A stretch of 64,000 nt of DNA from Diadema setosum (Eukaryota > Echinodermata > Echinoidea > Diadematoida > Diadematidae). The notes under the pieces were generated by a model. That model saw nothing but the letters and a program-made list of their open reading frames with translations. It searched no databases and had not been told where the DNA came from. Location: positions 13,935,571 to 13,999,570 of the forward strand of contig NC_092685.1 of assembly GCF_964275005.1 (NCBI RefSeq), given 5' to 3'. Positions 12,022 to 23,400 of this stretch are shown in pieces (the stretch's first letter is position 1; every line of letters begins with the position of its first letter). A program made the position numbers and the translations under genes.

Positions 12022-12330
12022 CCCACGGTAGGGACTTTTTGTAAAAATAGAGTTAAAAAAGTCGCGTTTACGGAGCATTAAAAACAAATTTCTAGGGAAT
12101 TAAACATAGTAAAAAAAAATCCCTGCGAAGGACCATGAATATAACTTACGCCGACACATTAGGCCTAATTTTATGTGACGGTAGAGACTTTTTGTAAAAA
12201 CAGAGTATAAAAGTCGTGTTTATAGAGCATTTAAAAACAAATTTCTAAGGAATTAAACTTATATATAAGTAAAAATATCACTGCTTATAAGGACTGAGAT
12301 CATAACTTATGAAAACTATTCATTTTACTA
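12022..12330. repeat. Two-copy direct repeat, period about 150 bp
   Basis: CGGTAGGGACTTTTTGTAAA at 12026 recurs as CGGTAGAGACTTTTTGTAAA at about 12179. Each is followed by AGAGT...AAGTCG, a GAGCATT tract and AAACAAATTTCTA. The copies lie just outside the inverted minisatellite. Confidence 0.8.
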
Positions 12331-13530
12331 AGTAGGCCTACGGGCAGAGCGAGCGAGCGAGCGCTTCGGAATGCGTTATATATAGACTTTCACGTCTTAT
12401 CAACTAAATTTTGTATTACGCTGTTATTGACTCAAAATAACAGAAGTCACATTTGTAATGCAATATCCTTTCAGAAATTTTTCAGAAATGTATTTATACA
12501 CATTTAGGCCTATAAGCGCGAACGACGCGAGACGCTCAGAATCATCGTAAATTTTCGTTCTCATGAACGCATACGAACACTGACAGCTGCTTCTAACGAT
12601 AATCCATTATTAATGAGCCGAAACTGTTGGAAATTTCCATAGTAAAGTCACAAAAGTGTTTTTCGTTTGACCATCTTGGGATTGGTCACTTAATGCTGAT
12701 GAGCCGCTGGGTGCATTGCGTGCAGTTAGGCTAGATCAGCGCCAGCATGCAATGGTGGGCCACTTTCACTTTGCCATTCGGTTTTAGTCTGATTTGTATT
12801 CATTAAAAACTCAAACGTGCATCAAAAAATATTCTTATGTTGCTAGAAAGCTATGAAGAAAATGAAAAAAAAAATGAAAGGGTTTATCAAAGGTATGTTT
12901 CAGGGGGCACACTCGAAGGATGCGAGGCTACCATCTATATACACTAAATTTACTTGGAGTGTAAGTGCCGGCCCGTTAGGGACGAAAAGTTCACATTTTT
13001 TTCAGTTATCAAATTGGCAATTTTTAGACAAGAAAAGTGCCCTTTATATTATTCATTTTGGTCTTTAAATAATTGATTGATTATTTGTTACAGGGAGCAC
13101 ATGGGGGAGGAGGCACTACTTGCCCCCTCGCCCCCCCCCCCCCCCCGCTTCCGGCTCCCTTGCCCTCTAAGTTAAAGGCCAACCCATAGGCCTACATGCA
13201 TCTTTCCACTGGTGCATCTTTCTCTGTTCATAATTCAAGACACTGTCCCTGCGAGTTATGTCTTGAACTGAATATTAACAGAGAAAATGGAAGTGCTGTA
13301 TGAAGAAGAAGAGTTCTCCTTCCCTAATAACCAACAAATCCCTATACTTGCATCGTATGTCACAACTCCCTCCATTTTTTTTTTCCTTCTCTTTTTTCCC
13401 AACCTCCCTCTGGTTTTTGTTTCTCATCTCAGCCCTTCAGTTTACAATGTATACATTGTATATCATTCGCACACATCTGCGTGTAGTATCTTTTTTTTGG
13501 GGGGGGGGGTGGGGTGCTTTTTCAAGGTCC
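12330..13530. other. No gene recognised; C/G homopolymer tracts
   Basis: Contains a C run at about 13130-13146 and a G run at about 13499-13509. No coding region or repeat boundary could be assigned. Confidence 0.45.
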
Positions 13531-13531
13531 C

Positions 13532-13908
13532 ACCAGGGAGGTGATCTCACCTCCCTGGTCCCACACAACATTCCATGTATACATCAAACTGGTTCATTTT
13601 TTTTTTTTTTGAGGGGGGGGGGAGGGGGGGGGGTAATATCTATACAGTATGTACAAAACATACATGTCCCCATGAGGGGTTTGTGTTACATGTGAATAAT
13701 TTGTGAAAAAAAAAAATGAAATTGAAATTGACAATAAGTACACGTAGTAGAGTTGGATTACTTTTTTTTTTCACCTTCCTGACCAGGCCTGCACGTGTTT
13801 TGTGCAGTGATGTCGATCGTGTGAGGGTTTGAGCTGAGCTCACGAATGAAGCGGTAGCACAGGTGTGTACTATATACCAGGGAGGTGAGCTCCTCTCACC
13901 TCTCTGGT
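13532..13908. mobile_element. Small element bracketed by two near-perfect hairpins
   Basis: At 13532-13559 ACCAGGGAGGTGA is followed after TC by its perfect complement TCACCTCCCTGGT. At 13876-13908 the same hairpin recurs with one mismatch and a longer loop (ACCAGGGAGGTGAG ... CTCACCTCTCTGGT). The inner 13-bp arms also form a terminal inverted pair around about 340 bp. This suggests a short DNA transposon or two abutting copies. Confidence 0.55.
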
Positions 13909-14632
13909 GGTGTCACGTTCGGTATCCTGTCTAGCTAGCTCGACTCGCCGAAGTCGGACTCGGAGGCCACGTTCAACGTGTGTGCTAGTCCAGATACTGG
14001 ACGATTTTTATCATCCGCAGTCCCCACACACTCGGCACCCACCCAATGCGCCCAACCGCTGATTGCGACACTCCACCAATTGGTACTCCCGAAAAAAATC
14101 AGGAGGGGTGAATTGTGTAATACAGTGTGCATACAGACACCATCAACGTACGTCCGTACACACGCGGGCACACTACGAATACAGTCCAGGAAGTGGACTA
14201 CGTGTGTGCAGGTGGATGGACGCTGGGCCGCTGACTGGCATGACTGGGGACCGCTGCTGCTATCATTAGCTATGCTGTGAAGGTGAAACTATTCACATAA
14301 ACCTCAGTTCGTACTCGAAAGAATATCTAGATCTATGATATATCCAAACCACGTGTAGTGATGTAACCGCATTGTTGGTTTGTCATTAAGGCAGTCATGA
14401 GTGTAGTCCCATAAGTTCAAAAATATGTTTGTAATTTAATGATGTAGAAGGGAGTGAGTGGAGAAAATATTTGCGCAGTCACTAGATCTAGTTCTATACT
14501 ATAGGATCATTGTAGCTAATGTGGGTATATTCTCAATTTCCAATGAATTTAAGCGGACAGAGGTCAGGCTGGGGAAAGAGTTCCATATGCACCCCACACC
14601 GCCACCTAACGTTAGAGTAAAACTAAAAAGCC

Positions 14633-15429
14633 CCAATTTTCGGACACTTAAGCTTTTTTTGTAATATTTATTCAACTCGAATAATTTTCCACAAAATGAA
14701 ATCAATAATAATGTTTGTCACATATATCAAACTAATTTTTCGCAATTTTGATTTTGTTAAACCGATCGTAACATTTCACAAAATCCCCAAATATTAATCA
14801 CCTTGTCAATTCCCCAAAATTCGGACAGCGTCTCCAAAATCTGGACACGCGTGCAATGTCAGTACGCATACAAGGCTGCTGAAAAATCTGCGCGCGCCAT
14901 ACCTTGTTGACGCAAGGTTGCATTGGGGATGTTGCGGCGCCAGTTCGTGTCCAAAGTTTGGGGACTCTCCACTTGCATTCAGCCCCTGTACATTCATTCA
15001 CTGCATCGGCACGTACGGAGATTTTGTTTTTCTTTTGTGTTTTTGAGGATACCATCACACTCTGAGCTTGCGATAAGCGAAAAATCTTGCAACCAAATGG
15101 CGTAATTTTCAATTTTTAGCGCTTTTTCGGCGACCCCGATTCTTAACACGGGCCCTAATATGTGCGCGCTTGGAAAAATCACGGCGATTCCTTGATTTTG
15201 ACGGCAAAATTTGGGATTTTAGATGGATTTTTGGAGGTGACTCAGGCATTTTTGTGTGGTGAACGAGTGTGCTAGTATGTGAAACGATGTGATATGCTTG
15301 TGCTGTGACAGTCGACTCCTGGGTTTTAGGGGTCTAAATTATTTTGGGCTGCTAACTTCAGCACAGGCATAGATACGGACTATGGAAAGCCAAAATGGTT
15401 TCACCCTAACCCTAACCCTAACCCAAACC

Positions 15430-15470
<41 letters not shown>

Positions 15471-15620
15471 CCCTATAACCCTAACCCTAACCCTAATCCT
15501 ATTTGGCTTTCCATAGTCCGTATCTATGCCTGTGCTGAAGTTAGCAGCCCAAAATAATTTAGACCCCTAAAACCCAGGATAGCCCTGCCTTGTGATAAGT
15601 GGTAAGTGTCCGGATATTGG
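14633..15620. mobile_element. Possible DNA element enclosing the telomere-like repeats
   Basis: CCAATTTTCGGACACTTA (14633-14650) and TAAGTGTCCGGATATTGG (15603-15620) are inverted copies with two mismatches. Similar phrases (CCAAAATTCGGACA, GTCCAAAGTTTGGGGAC) occur inside. The boundaries are tentative and I could not find a clear target duplication. Confidence 0.35.
15317..15579. repeat. 78-bp perfect inverted repeat around interstitial telomere-type repeats
   Basis: The left arm (15317-15394) and right arm (15502-15579) are exact reverse complements over 78 bp, for example TCCTGGGTTTTAGGGGTCTA against TAGACCCCTAAAACCCAGGA. The 107-bp loop (15395-15501) contains about 16 CCCTAA units with a few one-base variants. 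Perfect arms imply recent formation or ongoing homogenisation. This is internal, with unique sequence and genes on the right. Confidence 0.95.
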
Positions 15621-15783
15621 AGGCCGTCTGAAGATTGGGGTTCTTACTCTAGGTCCTAGACTAGTAGGAGTAAACGTTAGGACTCCGGGGTCCGCATAGC
15701 CGTGTGGCGGGCGCATACACTGACTGTGGGAGCACTTTACGTTTGGGCTGGTCGCAGTTAGGGTCCGCATATACTCTAGCAGA

Positions 15784-16245
15784 CACAGAGATCAACATTG
15801 TTATTATTACCCTAACCTAGTATATGTAAACCCTAACCCTAAACATATGGAACTCTTGCCCCAACCCATCAACATCATCAAACAACTGTGTCTTTGGTAG
15901 TTTGGCTTAAACTTTTGCAATTTTATGTAACACTCTACCAATCTTGAGTAAAACCATGTTCCTCCTGGAAACAAAACACAAGATAGGTTCATCTTCGACT
16001 TCATATGACTGATCTGTGATAGGCTGCATGGCCCTTTGATTGAAGATATAAAATTTAAAGGAAGAAGAAGAAAGTCAAAGAAACTACCAGCCTGGGCAAG
16101 TGAAGAGTTCCATGTCTGCCATATCTCCTGGGCAAGACTGGTGTGTTCTATCAATCAGGGTTAGGGTACAGCTATGTGAAGGAGCGCCCCGGGGTTAGGA
16201 TTAGGCCTTGAGGGTTAGGGTAGGGAACTGATGTTGATCTCTGTG
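15784..16245. repeat. Second inverted pair with telomere-like repeats in opposite orientations
   Basis: CACAGAGATCAACAT (15784-15798) is exactly inverted at 16231-16245. Just inside the left arm lie CCCTAA units (15810-15845); just inside the right arm lie TTAGGG units (16157-16225). The central 300 bp is unrelated to the arms and shows no gene I recognise. Confidence 0.7.
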
Positions 16246-16302
16246 CACTATCCCAGCAGAGTAACACGGAACAGGAGTCGAGTCCTAGCTAGGTTAGTGG
16301 TG

Positions 16303-16318
16303 GGGGGGGGGGGGGGGG
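16303..16318. repeat. Poly-G tract
   Basis: A 16-base run of G within GTGGTGGGG context. It is one of many C or G homopolymers in the left part of the window. Confidence 0.85.
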
Positions 16319-16464
16319 TTACATACGTACATAAGGAACTCTTTCCTGGGTTGGTTTCTGTTTGACCGACCAATAGGGGGCAGCATTTTATAGTGGTGAA
16401 GACATGCCAAACTTTTTCTCCAGACAGGGCTTATATGAAATGCACAAGCTTGCGTGGCACTGAG

Positions 16465-16600
16465 CAGTGGTGCCAGATGCATGGTACAGTTTGGAGACTG
16501 GGCTAGCAATCAGGAGGTCTTGGGTTTGAATCCTGATGGAATCCCATTTTCTTTGCTCATTTTTCCACTAATGAATTAGATTCATCTGTGGTCAGTTTCC
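16465..16600 (+). mobile_element. tRNA-derived SINE candidate
   Basis: TGGTACAGTTTGG (16482-16494) fits the RNA polymerase III A box. GGGTTTGAATCC (16522-16533) fits the B box at tRNA-like spacing. The tRNA-like part starts around GGTGCCAGATGC and ends near GGAATCCC. It does not fold as a clean tRNA, so a SINE or tRNA relic is more likely than a working tRNA gene. Confidence 0.5.
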
Positions 16601-16619
16601 CTCTGTTTGCGTTTATTAT

Positions 16620-17394
16620 GATATGTAGCAGTAAGAAAAATACCAACGTGGGAGAACAGATTTGTGATCAGTGTGGATACAGTGTTAGGAGAGCTACCTG
16701 TACCAAGCAGCTTGGGGCGCTTATCAAGCGTTGTCAGCTAGCTTCATCACCATGGGACAATGCTCAGGCTCAACTCTAAAGTTCATGTTGCAGTATTTAC
16801 ATGTTTATGGTCGTATCTACAAGTATGAGTTTGTGAATGTATTATTCAGTGGTCTAGATTATTCAGTTTGAAACCCTTATTTTTCCTTACGTTGGCATAC
16901 AGTGATTTATAGCCTAGGATCTGCTCACATAGTCTTATCATTTGTTACGATGACTGATTTTTGATTTTGCAGTTTTTAAATGCAGGCAAATATTTGACTC
17001 AATTGCAGGCAGCAAAACTGGGAAACCTCGTTGATCAAATTGTCAATTTCTAGTGAAGAAGACGACTGAGGATAAGAAATGGACTCATTAAACCAAGAAA
17101 ATTGGATGGTAGATATGTAATAAGCAAGCACACCCCAGATTCTTTTTTATTAAATCAGTTTTTACCTGTGAGTGACAACCAATCAAGAACCATCATTTCA
17201 GTTGTCTGTATGAAACGGAAATTAGGGAACTTAAGGTAATTTCACAATTCTTTAAGTAATGAAACCAAGCAGTTCATGTCACATAGATATTATTCATTGT
17301 TTTGTATGCCTGCTAAAGAAAACCTTGTTGTTGTTTTTTTTTTATAGTAGACATGTCTGGTACATTTAGATATTTTACTATAAGTGTTGTCTTC
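16620..17394. other. 5' flank of TARBP1, promoter not identified
   Basis: AT-rich sequence with no clear TATA box, CpG cluster or repeat boundary. A non-coding first exon may be here but cannot be placed. Confidence 0.35.
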
Positions 17395-17425
17395 TCTTTC
17401 TTCAATAAACTAGGCCTGCAGCAGT
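17395..17425 (+). other. Probable splice acceptor and 5'UTR start just before the TARBP1 ATG
   Basis: A pyrimidine-rich tract (TTGTCTTCTCTTTC, 17387-17400) runs into AAACTAG at 17407-17413, followed by GCCTGCAGCAGT and the ATG. This looks like a 3' splice site, so at least one non-coding 5' exon probably lies upstream. I could not place that exon or a promoter in 16,800-17,390, which is AT-rich and not CpG-rich. Confidence 0.4.
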
Positions 17426-20400
17426 ATGGCAGCTAATTTCTTTGATCTGCTGGGGATGCCCCCCGATGCCCAACTTGGGGTGATCGTCAGGGGTGCTGTT
17501 GCGAAGGCTACCCAGATTGTCCAGTCTGGGTCTCCCCAGGATGCCGCTGAGCTGATTGGCTTCTGCTCTCATATGTTCCAAAGGAATCCAGAGCTCGTCG
17601 AGTCGGGGGAGGTTCTAGACTTTGTCAAGCTCTTGTGTTTTCCAGTGACCCGAGCCTGGGTGAGGGACAGTGGCCGTGGCAATAGGGATGCTGGTGAAGG
17701 GCATGTTTTCCAAGCAGTTTGTGAGTTTTTAGCTATGTGTGTGGCTTCTCCATTTAGACTACATCAGCCGGAACTAGGTGATGTTGTGATGACAAAGTGC
17801 AGAGAGAGTCTCTTGCACTATAGGTATGTCATTTTCCTCTCTGTTTCATTCGATATGTCATTGCAAGTCAAATATTCATAGATATTTTGGGGAAATTCTT
17901 TACGTGTACAGAACATTCTAGTAGGACAGAGATATGCATTAAAGTCTTCAAGTAACTTTGACATATAAGTATGTAGACTAGATTAATACTCTTAAAATTG
18001 AAACTTTTGTGATAGTGATATTGAGTATAGGGTCAATATAGTTGATTTTATTGGAAAGTTACATGAAAGTAAAATTTGTTATTGACATTTATGGACAAGA
18101 TTGTTACATACTTTATGCTAAAATATTACACATAATTATGGTGTGAATTATACAAAAGCTGCTAAATTCATTATATAATTTGTCTATTGAACATCTGTAT
18201 GTCTCTGGTGATAGAGGTGTAGTGACTGATTTTCACACTTGTGTAATTTCTTTCAACACAGTGGTCACTAGCAATTGTACTTGTTATGCGTATCCTGTGA
18301 AATGACATATTGGGATCCTTTCATTCCAGGGGAGAGCATCATGGTGGGGGTCACTCAAGCCACGAGGATGAGGATACTGCGCATGACATTTGTGACATGA
18401 GCATATCATCGACCCTGACTGTCCTCAGCAGGGTTGCAGAGCAGTTTGAGGAAGACAAAGGTCGAATGTGCGACAAGGACGCAGATTCGTGGCGGGACCT
18501 TTCAGACTTAATGCTGGACATGCTGGATGTAGCTGAACCATCTATGTGTGTGCAGCTGGCCCAGCTCGCAAACTCTTCCCTCGGCACGAGAGCAGGAAAA
18601 AGAACCAAAGAGGAAATGCAAGACTTAACGTGGAAGCAAGTGCTGAAGATGCATTCGCGAGCCAGAGATTACTCTGAGGAAATGAATGAAAACGTTTTCC
18701 TCCTCCTGTGCGCCCTATCCGATGAATTCCTACCATGCGCCAAGAATGGAAAACATGGCATAAGCAATGATTCGGATACTGACAAGAACATGCACAAGTC
18801 GGACGCAAGACTCCTGAGGGACACGACGTTTTGGGAACTGGTCCAAGTTGGGCTGGTCCATTCCAATCCCCTAACTCGCAAGCGTGCTGCGTATCTCCTG
18901 AAACGGGCTGTTGATGTGGCAGCGACTTGTAATGGCCTCATTCCCGTGGATTGTGAATCTGAACCCTCCCACCAACCCCTCTTTAGCTGGAATCCTTCCT
19001 CCAAAGACAAGCTCCTGAGACTCTGGCTGGAGTTTTTTCTGATATATGAAACACTTGATGAAGTGCAGGTATGGAACTTTACTCAACTTGGAAATTATGC
19101 ACAGTTAATTTTTATTTAAATCATATTTTGATTGTTGCATATGTTTTATTTGATGTCTTGTGTCATATCGCAGTTATCTCACATTTTATTTGACCTGCCT
19201 CAGAAACAAATTGAATCTTAGGAATGAATTCTCACAATTACTTCAATGAAGGAGAAAAGTTATGTTACCTCTTGTTGATAAAGATGTGATGGGAGATACA
19301 CTTCTTCATGATTAACATCTCATCATATGGCCAAAGACAAAACAGAAGTGTTCGTACTGTCTAGCGACTCATTTATTTATTTATTTATTTATTTTTTTTA
19401 ATGCTATGCGTGACACTCGCAGAGTGATCTGATTGTGTGAAAAAAAAAATCAGCACTCTTTTCACATAAATGTATGCTAATATGGATTATGAAATCTGTA
19501 ACTGAGCTGATATGTGTGCTCAGTGATTGGATATAATTATGATACATTTTTCTTCAATTGAAATTCCTGTCATTACAATGCATTCCTTGGTGCATGGTTG
19601 TGTGTGTGTGTGTGTGTGTGTGTTTTTGTGTGTGCACACTCATAAAAACTTCTTCAAATGGGTATCAATGCCAGTAAGTTGAACAAATTAAGTAAGCCTT
19701 AGGGATTATGTACAATTGCTGTTGCATCTTATTATTTTACAGGCCCCTAGCCAGGCCATCAAATGTTGTCGTACTATAAGACGAAACATACAGTACCCTA
19801 TGATTGTTGCCATTGTTTTTGTAGATCCATGTTGTGATGCCGGTACTACCACGGATTGCCAACATAGCCAGAGCCACTTATGTCTCAAACATCAAAGGTA
19901 TTGTGTCTGTGTGTTCATCATCCCCATAGCCATATTTCTTATTCACTCGAGGCCCGGTGACACTGCCCAAAAGTCATGTAAACGCATGAATCGCGTAAGA
20001 AATTAGAGCCTTACGCGATACATGCGCAAATATTTCATGAGTTTGTCTGACGTGGAACCTTCGTAGTTGTCCACTGATGTGTGCCGGATCAGCGCTTTAC
20101 GTGATTCCAGGTTTTGAGCAGCTCAAAACTTGGCTTCGCGTAAAAGTTTACACAGTTTTGCGCTGTTTTACGTAATTTTTGCGTAGTTTGCATGGTTCTT
20201 AAGCAAACAATGCATGAAATATGTGTGGAGTATCAGTGATCGTTCGCAAAAATGTTGCCGCTATTGCGTTCATGCGCGAATCATTTGCGATTAATACTCA
20301 GTTCATTATAAGTGATAATGCGCAGATTATGCATGGTTTTCTGTGGACCTCAGTCGTCGCGCACAACCACGTATTCGCCCTGTTTGGGGCCTTTGCGTGC

Positions 20401-23400
20401 CAATGCGCTGAAAGTGCGTGGTTTGTAAGGGATTTTTGTGTGATCTTTCTGTAGTTCTTGCACAATTCATCGGTGATTTTCATCGCGTATATCAGCGAAA
20501 ATTCTCGACGGACAAGCACGCACAACCAAATTTCTTGCGTGATTCATGCGTTTACGCGACTTTTGGGCAGTGTGACTGGGCCTTCAAAGTACATGTGAAA
20601 CAATGATACATACATACATTTACTAGGATATATTGAAACATGTTGGTCTTCACAAAGTCTTACAACTGTACGTCATGATTGACATGGGTTGGCTGTACTG
20701 TAGGTAGTGCTGCTGTAAAGGAAGAAATTTTCTTGTGCATTTTAAGTTTACGAATGTCACGTTTAACAAGATTTGTAAAATTAAAATGCATGAGAAGTTC
20801 TTGTCTGCACTATTTGTCTATAATGCATTGGATGCTGATGGCAAATTGCAAAATCTCATGCCATGAGAAAGGCCATTGGCTCCAATTCATGAAAATTTTG
20901 TGCCATGAATGCTTCTTGCTTTACAGTAGTCCATGCTGTGTTCATGTTGCCATTTTCTGAATTATCAAAATAAAAACAAAATTTGTATGTGTATTTCCAC
21001 AATAAAATGGCTCATTTTAGGGATGTTGGGTTATTTTCTGTTTTCACTATTCATTACAAAAAAAAAAAATGTGATGTTTTAGAACACTTTGATAAGATAT
21101 AACTTTGCCCCAAAATTGCTTCAAACTAGCAATCTATTAGACTTTATGTTAAAATGAAAATTTTGGGGCAAATGTCTTAAAGCTGGACTGACATCTATGT
21201 TATAAATACAGTGTACAAGAAGAAAGTCAAATAATAAATGTTCACTGAAAATTTGTTGTTTTGCTACTGAATGGCCTAATATTAACTAGAAAAGATAATA
21301 ACAGCCCTAAATTCTATTGAACATTGTGTTTTATGCCATTTCTAGACATAGTGGTGAACATATCTTACTTGAACTGACCAAACTTACAGTCCAGACATCC
21401 CTGGAAAGTACCCTTTTACTGTGGAAATACCGATATATGTATTTTTATGTCTTCTTTACTCAGAACACAATGCTGGGTGTACATTGCACTCCACCTGGTT
21501 GTGCATTCTCTACCAGCGCTGCTTTGTCCATCAGAGCAAAACGGTGACAAGGCTTGGTGTTGCCAACTTTCTGGGCCTGGACCTTGTGCAGAGTTCCCTG
21601 CTTCGCCAAGATGGGCTCAAGGTAAAACTGATACCTCATCTGTAGTCTGACAAACTTTGGTACAGTTTTTGATGGTTTTTTTGTTGTAAAGAAGAAAAGA
21701 GTACCTGTAGAAACTATACACGTTTTGCTCTGAAATGGTCAGACATGCGTAAGTAATGGATGAAATAATACTGTGATAACACAATTCCAAATGGGTAATG
21801 ATGAAAATGTTGGGTAATAATGAAAATATTAGTATAAAAGGTACACTAACAGTAATGTAATCTCAGAGGATAATGTTGATAGTAGTTGGTGCATAGTGTT
21901 TCGTAATTGATTACTTATGGGACGGTAGCAGTATCCATCAGTCATCTGTGCGAGAATGAATTGCATGCAGCTTGTTGGGAAATACAGTCATTAGGGCCCA
22001 ATTGATCATCGTATGAACGTTGTATTTACCCACTACTGAACGGGGAGAGTGCTTCAGGAATTAAAATTGTGTACTGCGATCTTTTACAAATCTGATCTCA
22101 AGATAGATTCTACTCCAAAACAACTCATTCTCCTGGCAAATCTTATCAGCCAGACAAGATTCATGGTAGGCCCTTTCGATGTATTGCAAGTAAATTCCAA
22201 ATGATGGAAGATGAATTTTGAGCCCTCCTGAGAGCTATGTTTTACCTCTAATGCCGAATGAGCATTGTTGGTTTATCCCTGAGTGAACATCTTCTAATTA
22301 GAAGAAGAGTGGCATTTTTTAGAGGTTGACTTTTTTTTAATGTTGACAATGAAGTGTTATGACAGTGAAGTGTTAGATGCAAAGGGTAGAATTTTAAGAA
22401 CGTCAGATGAGGACGAGAGAGTCTGCTTACTCTTGAGATTTTGTGTAGGAGGATGAAGGATGGTAAGCTGACTGAAGCAAAGGCTGCATTGATATCTGGC
22501 AGGGTAAAGGGAGTGTGTGTAGGAGTAGTGGGTTAATAGTGTTATTGTCGATATTACGGTATTGAGGTGTGTATGTTAATGTAGAAGGAACCCTATGTTC
22601 GTAGACGTCGAACTCCCTGTCCTGTGGTGTTGTTGTGTCAGTGAGCTTTCTCAGTGTGCTTTAAATGTTTGGTAATATCTCAATTCTCTCTTTATCTCTA
22701 ATCATTAAATACATTTTTTTTTTTGTGTGTGTGTGGAAATGATACTCTTCCTGTCTTGATCAGTTTATCAGAGCGACGCTCATGTCAGTTTATTTAAAGT
22801 ACACATTACAAGCTGCAGTAAATAGCATATTTTTGATAAATTGGGGCACGACTGCAGCTTGCTCTAAACACCCTGTGATCTTGACATTAGTGTGTGGCTC
22901 TTGTTCCTCCCCTTCTGGCAGTTCATTCTCGGCCAGCTGCTGAATGCCCTGCATGAGGAGTACCTTTACACCAAGGCCCCGGAGGACACCCAAGGAGAGC
23001 ATCCTCCCATTGGCTTGGCGCTGACCAAGTTCATGTCGGCCTGCATCTCTCAGCTGCCGTCGGAGACCCATACACGTGAGCCAAATCAAGGCCCAAGAGG
23101 CCTGCTATGTGAGAACATTTTTGCAGTGTTTGTAATTGGCAAAAACTGCTGCTGCCATGGCAACAACCTGGACCCTCATGGCAACTGAATGTTTGTTTCT
23201 GTTTATTTTTTCAACAGCAATTATTGGAACTTGTAGTCATGCCACTTATAACGAAACAGGCCCACCTTCCATAATATGAAAAAGAAAACTGTATGCTGAC
23301 ATGTGTCTTGCAGTAATTATGTGTATCATAAACTTTGTGTTTGATATGCTTCTGTGCCATTGATCTCAAGTATTCAGTTTTATGTTTATTACATCGCTCA

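Noticed and set aside
15395..15501. A true chromosome end
   Set aside because: CCCTAA repeats here are short and variant, flanked by inverted arms and followed by 48 kb of sequence with genes, so they are interstitial.
15807..16154. 115-codon minus-strand open frame
   Set aside because: It runs through telomere-like repeat sequence at one end and matches nothing I know. It may be part of a repeat, but not a supported gene.
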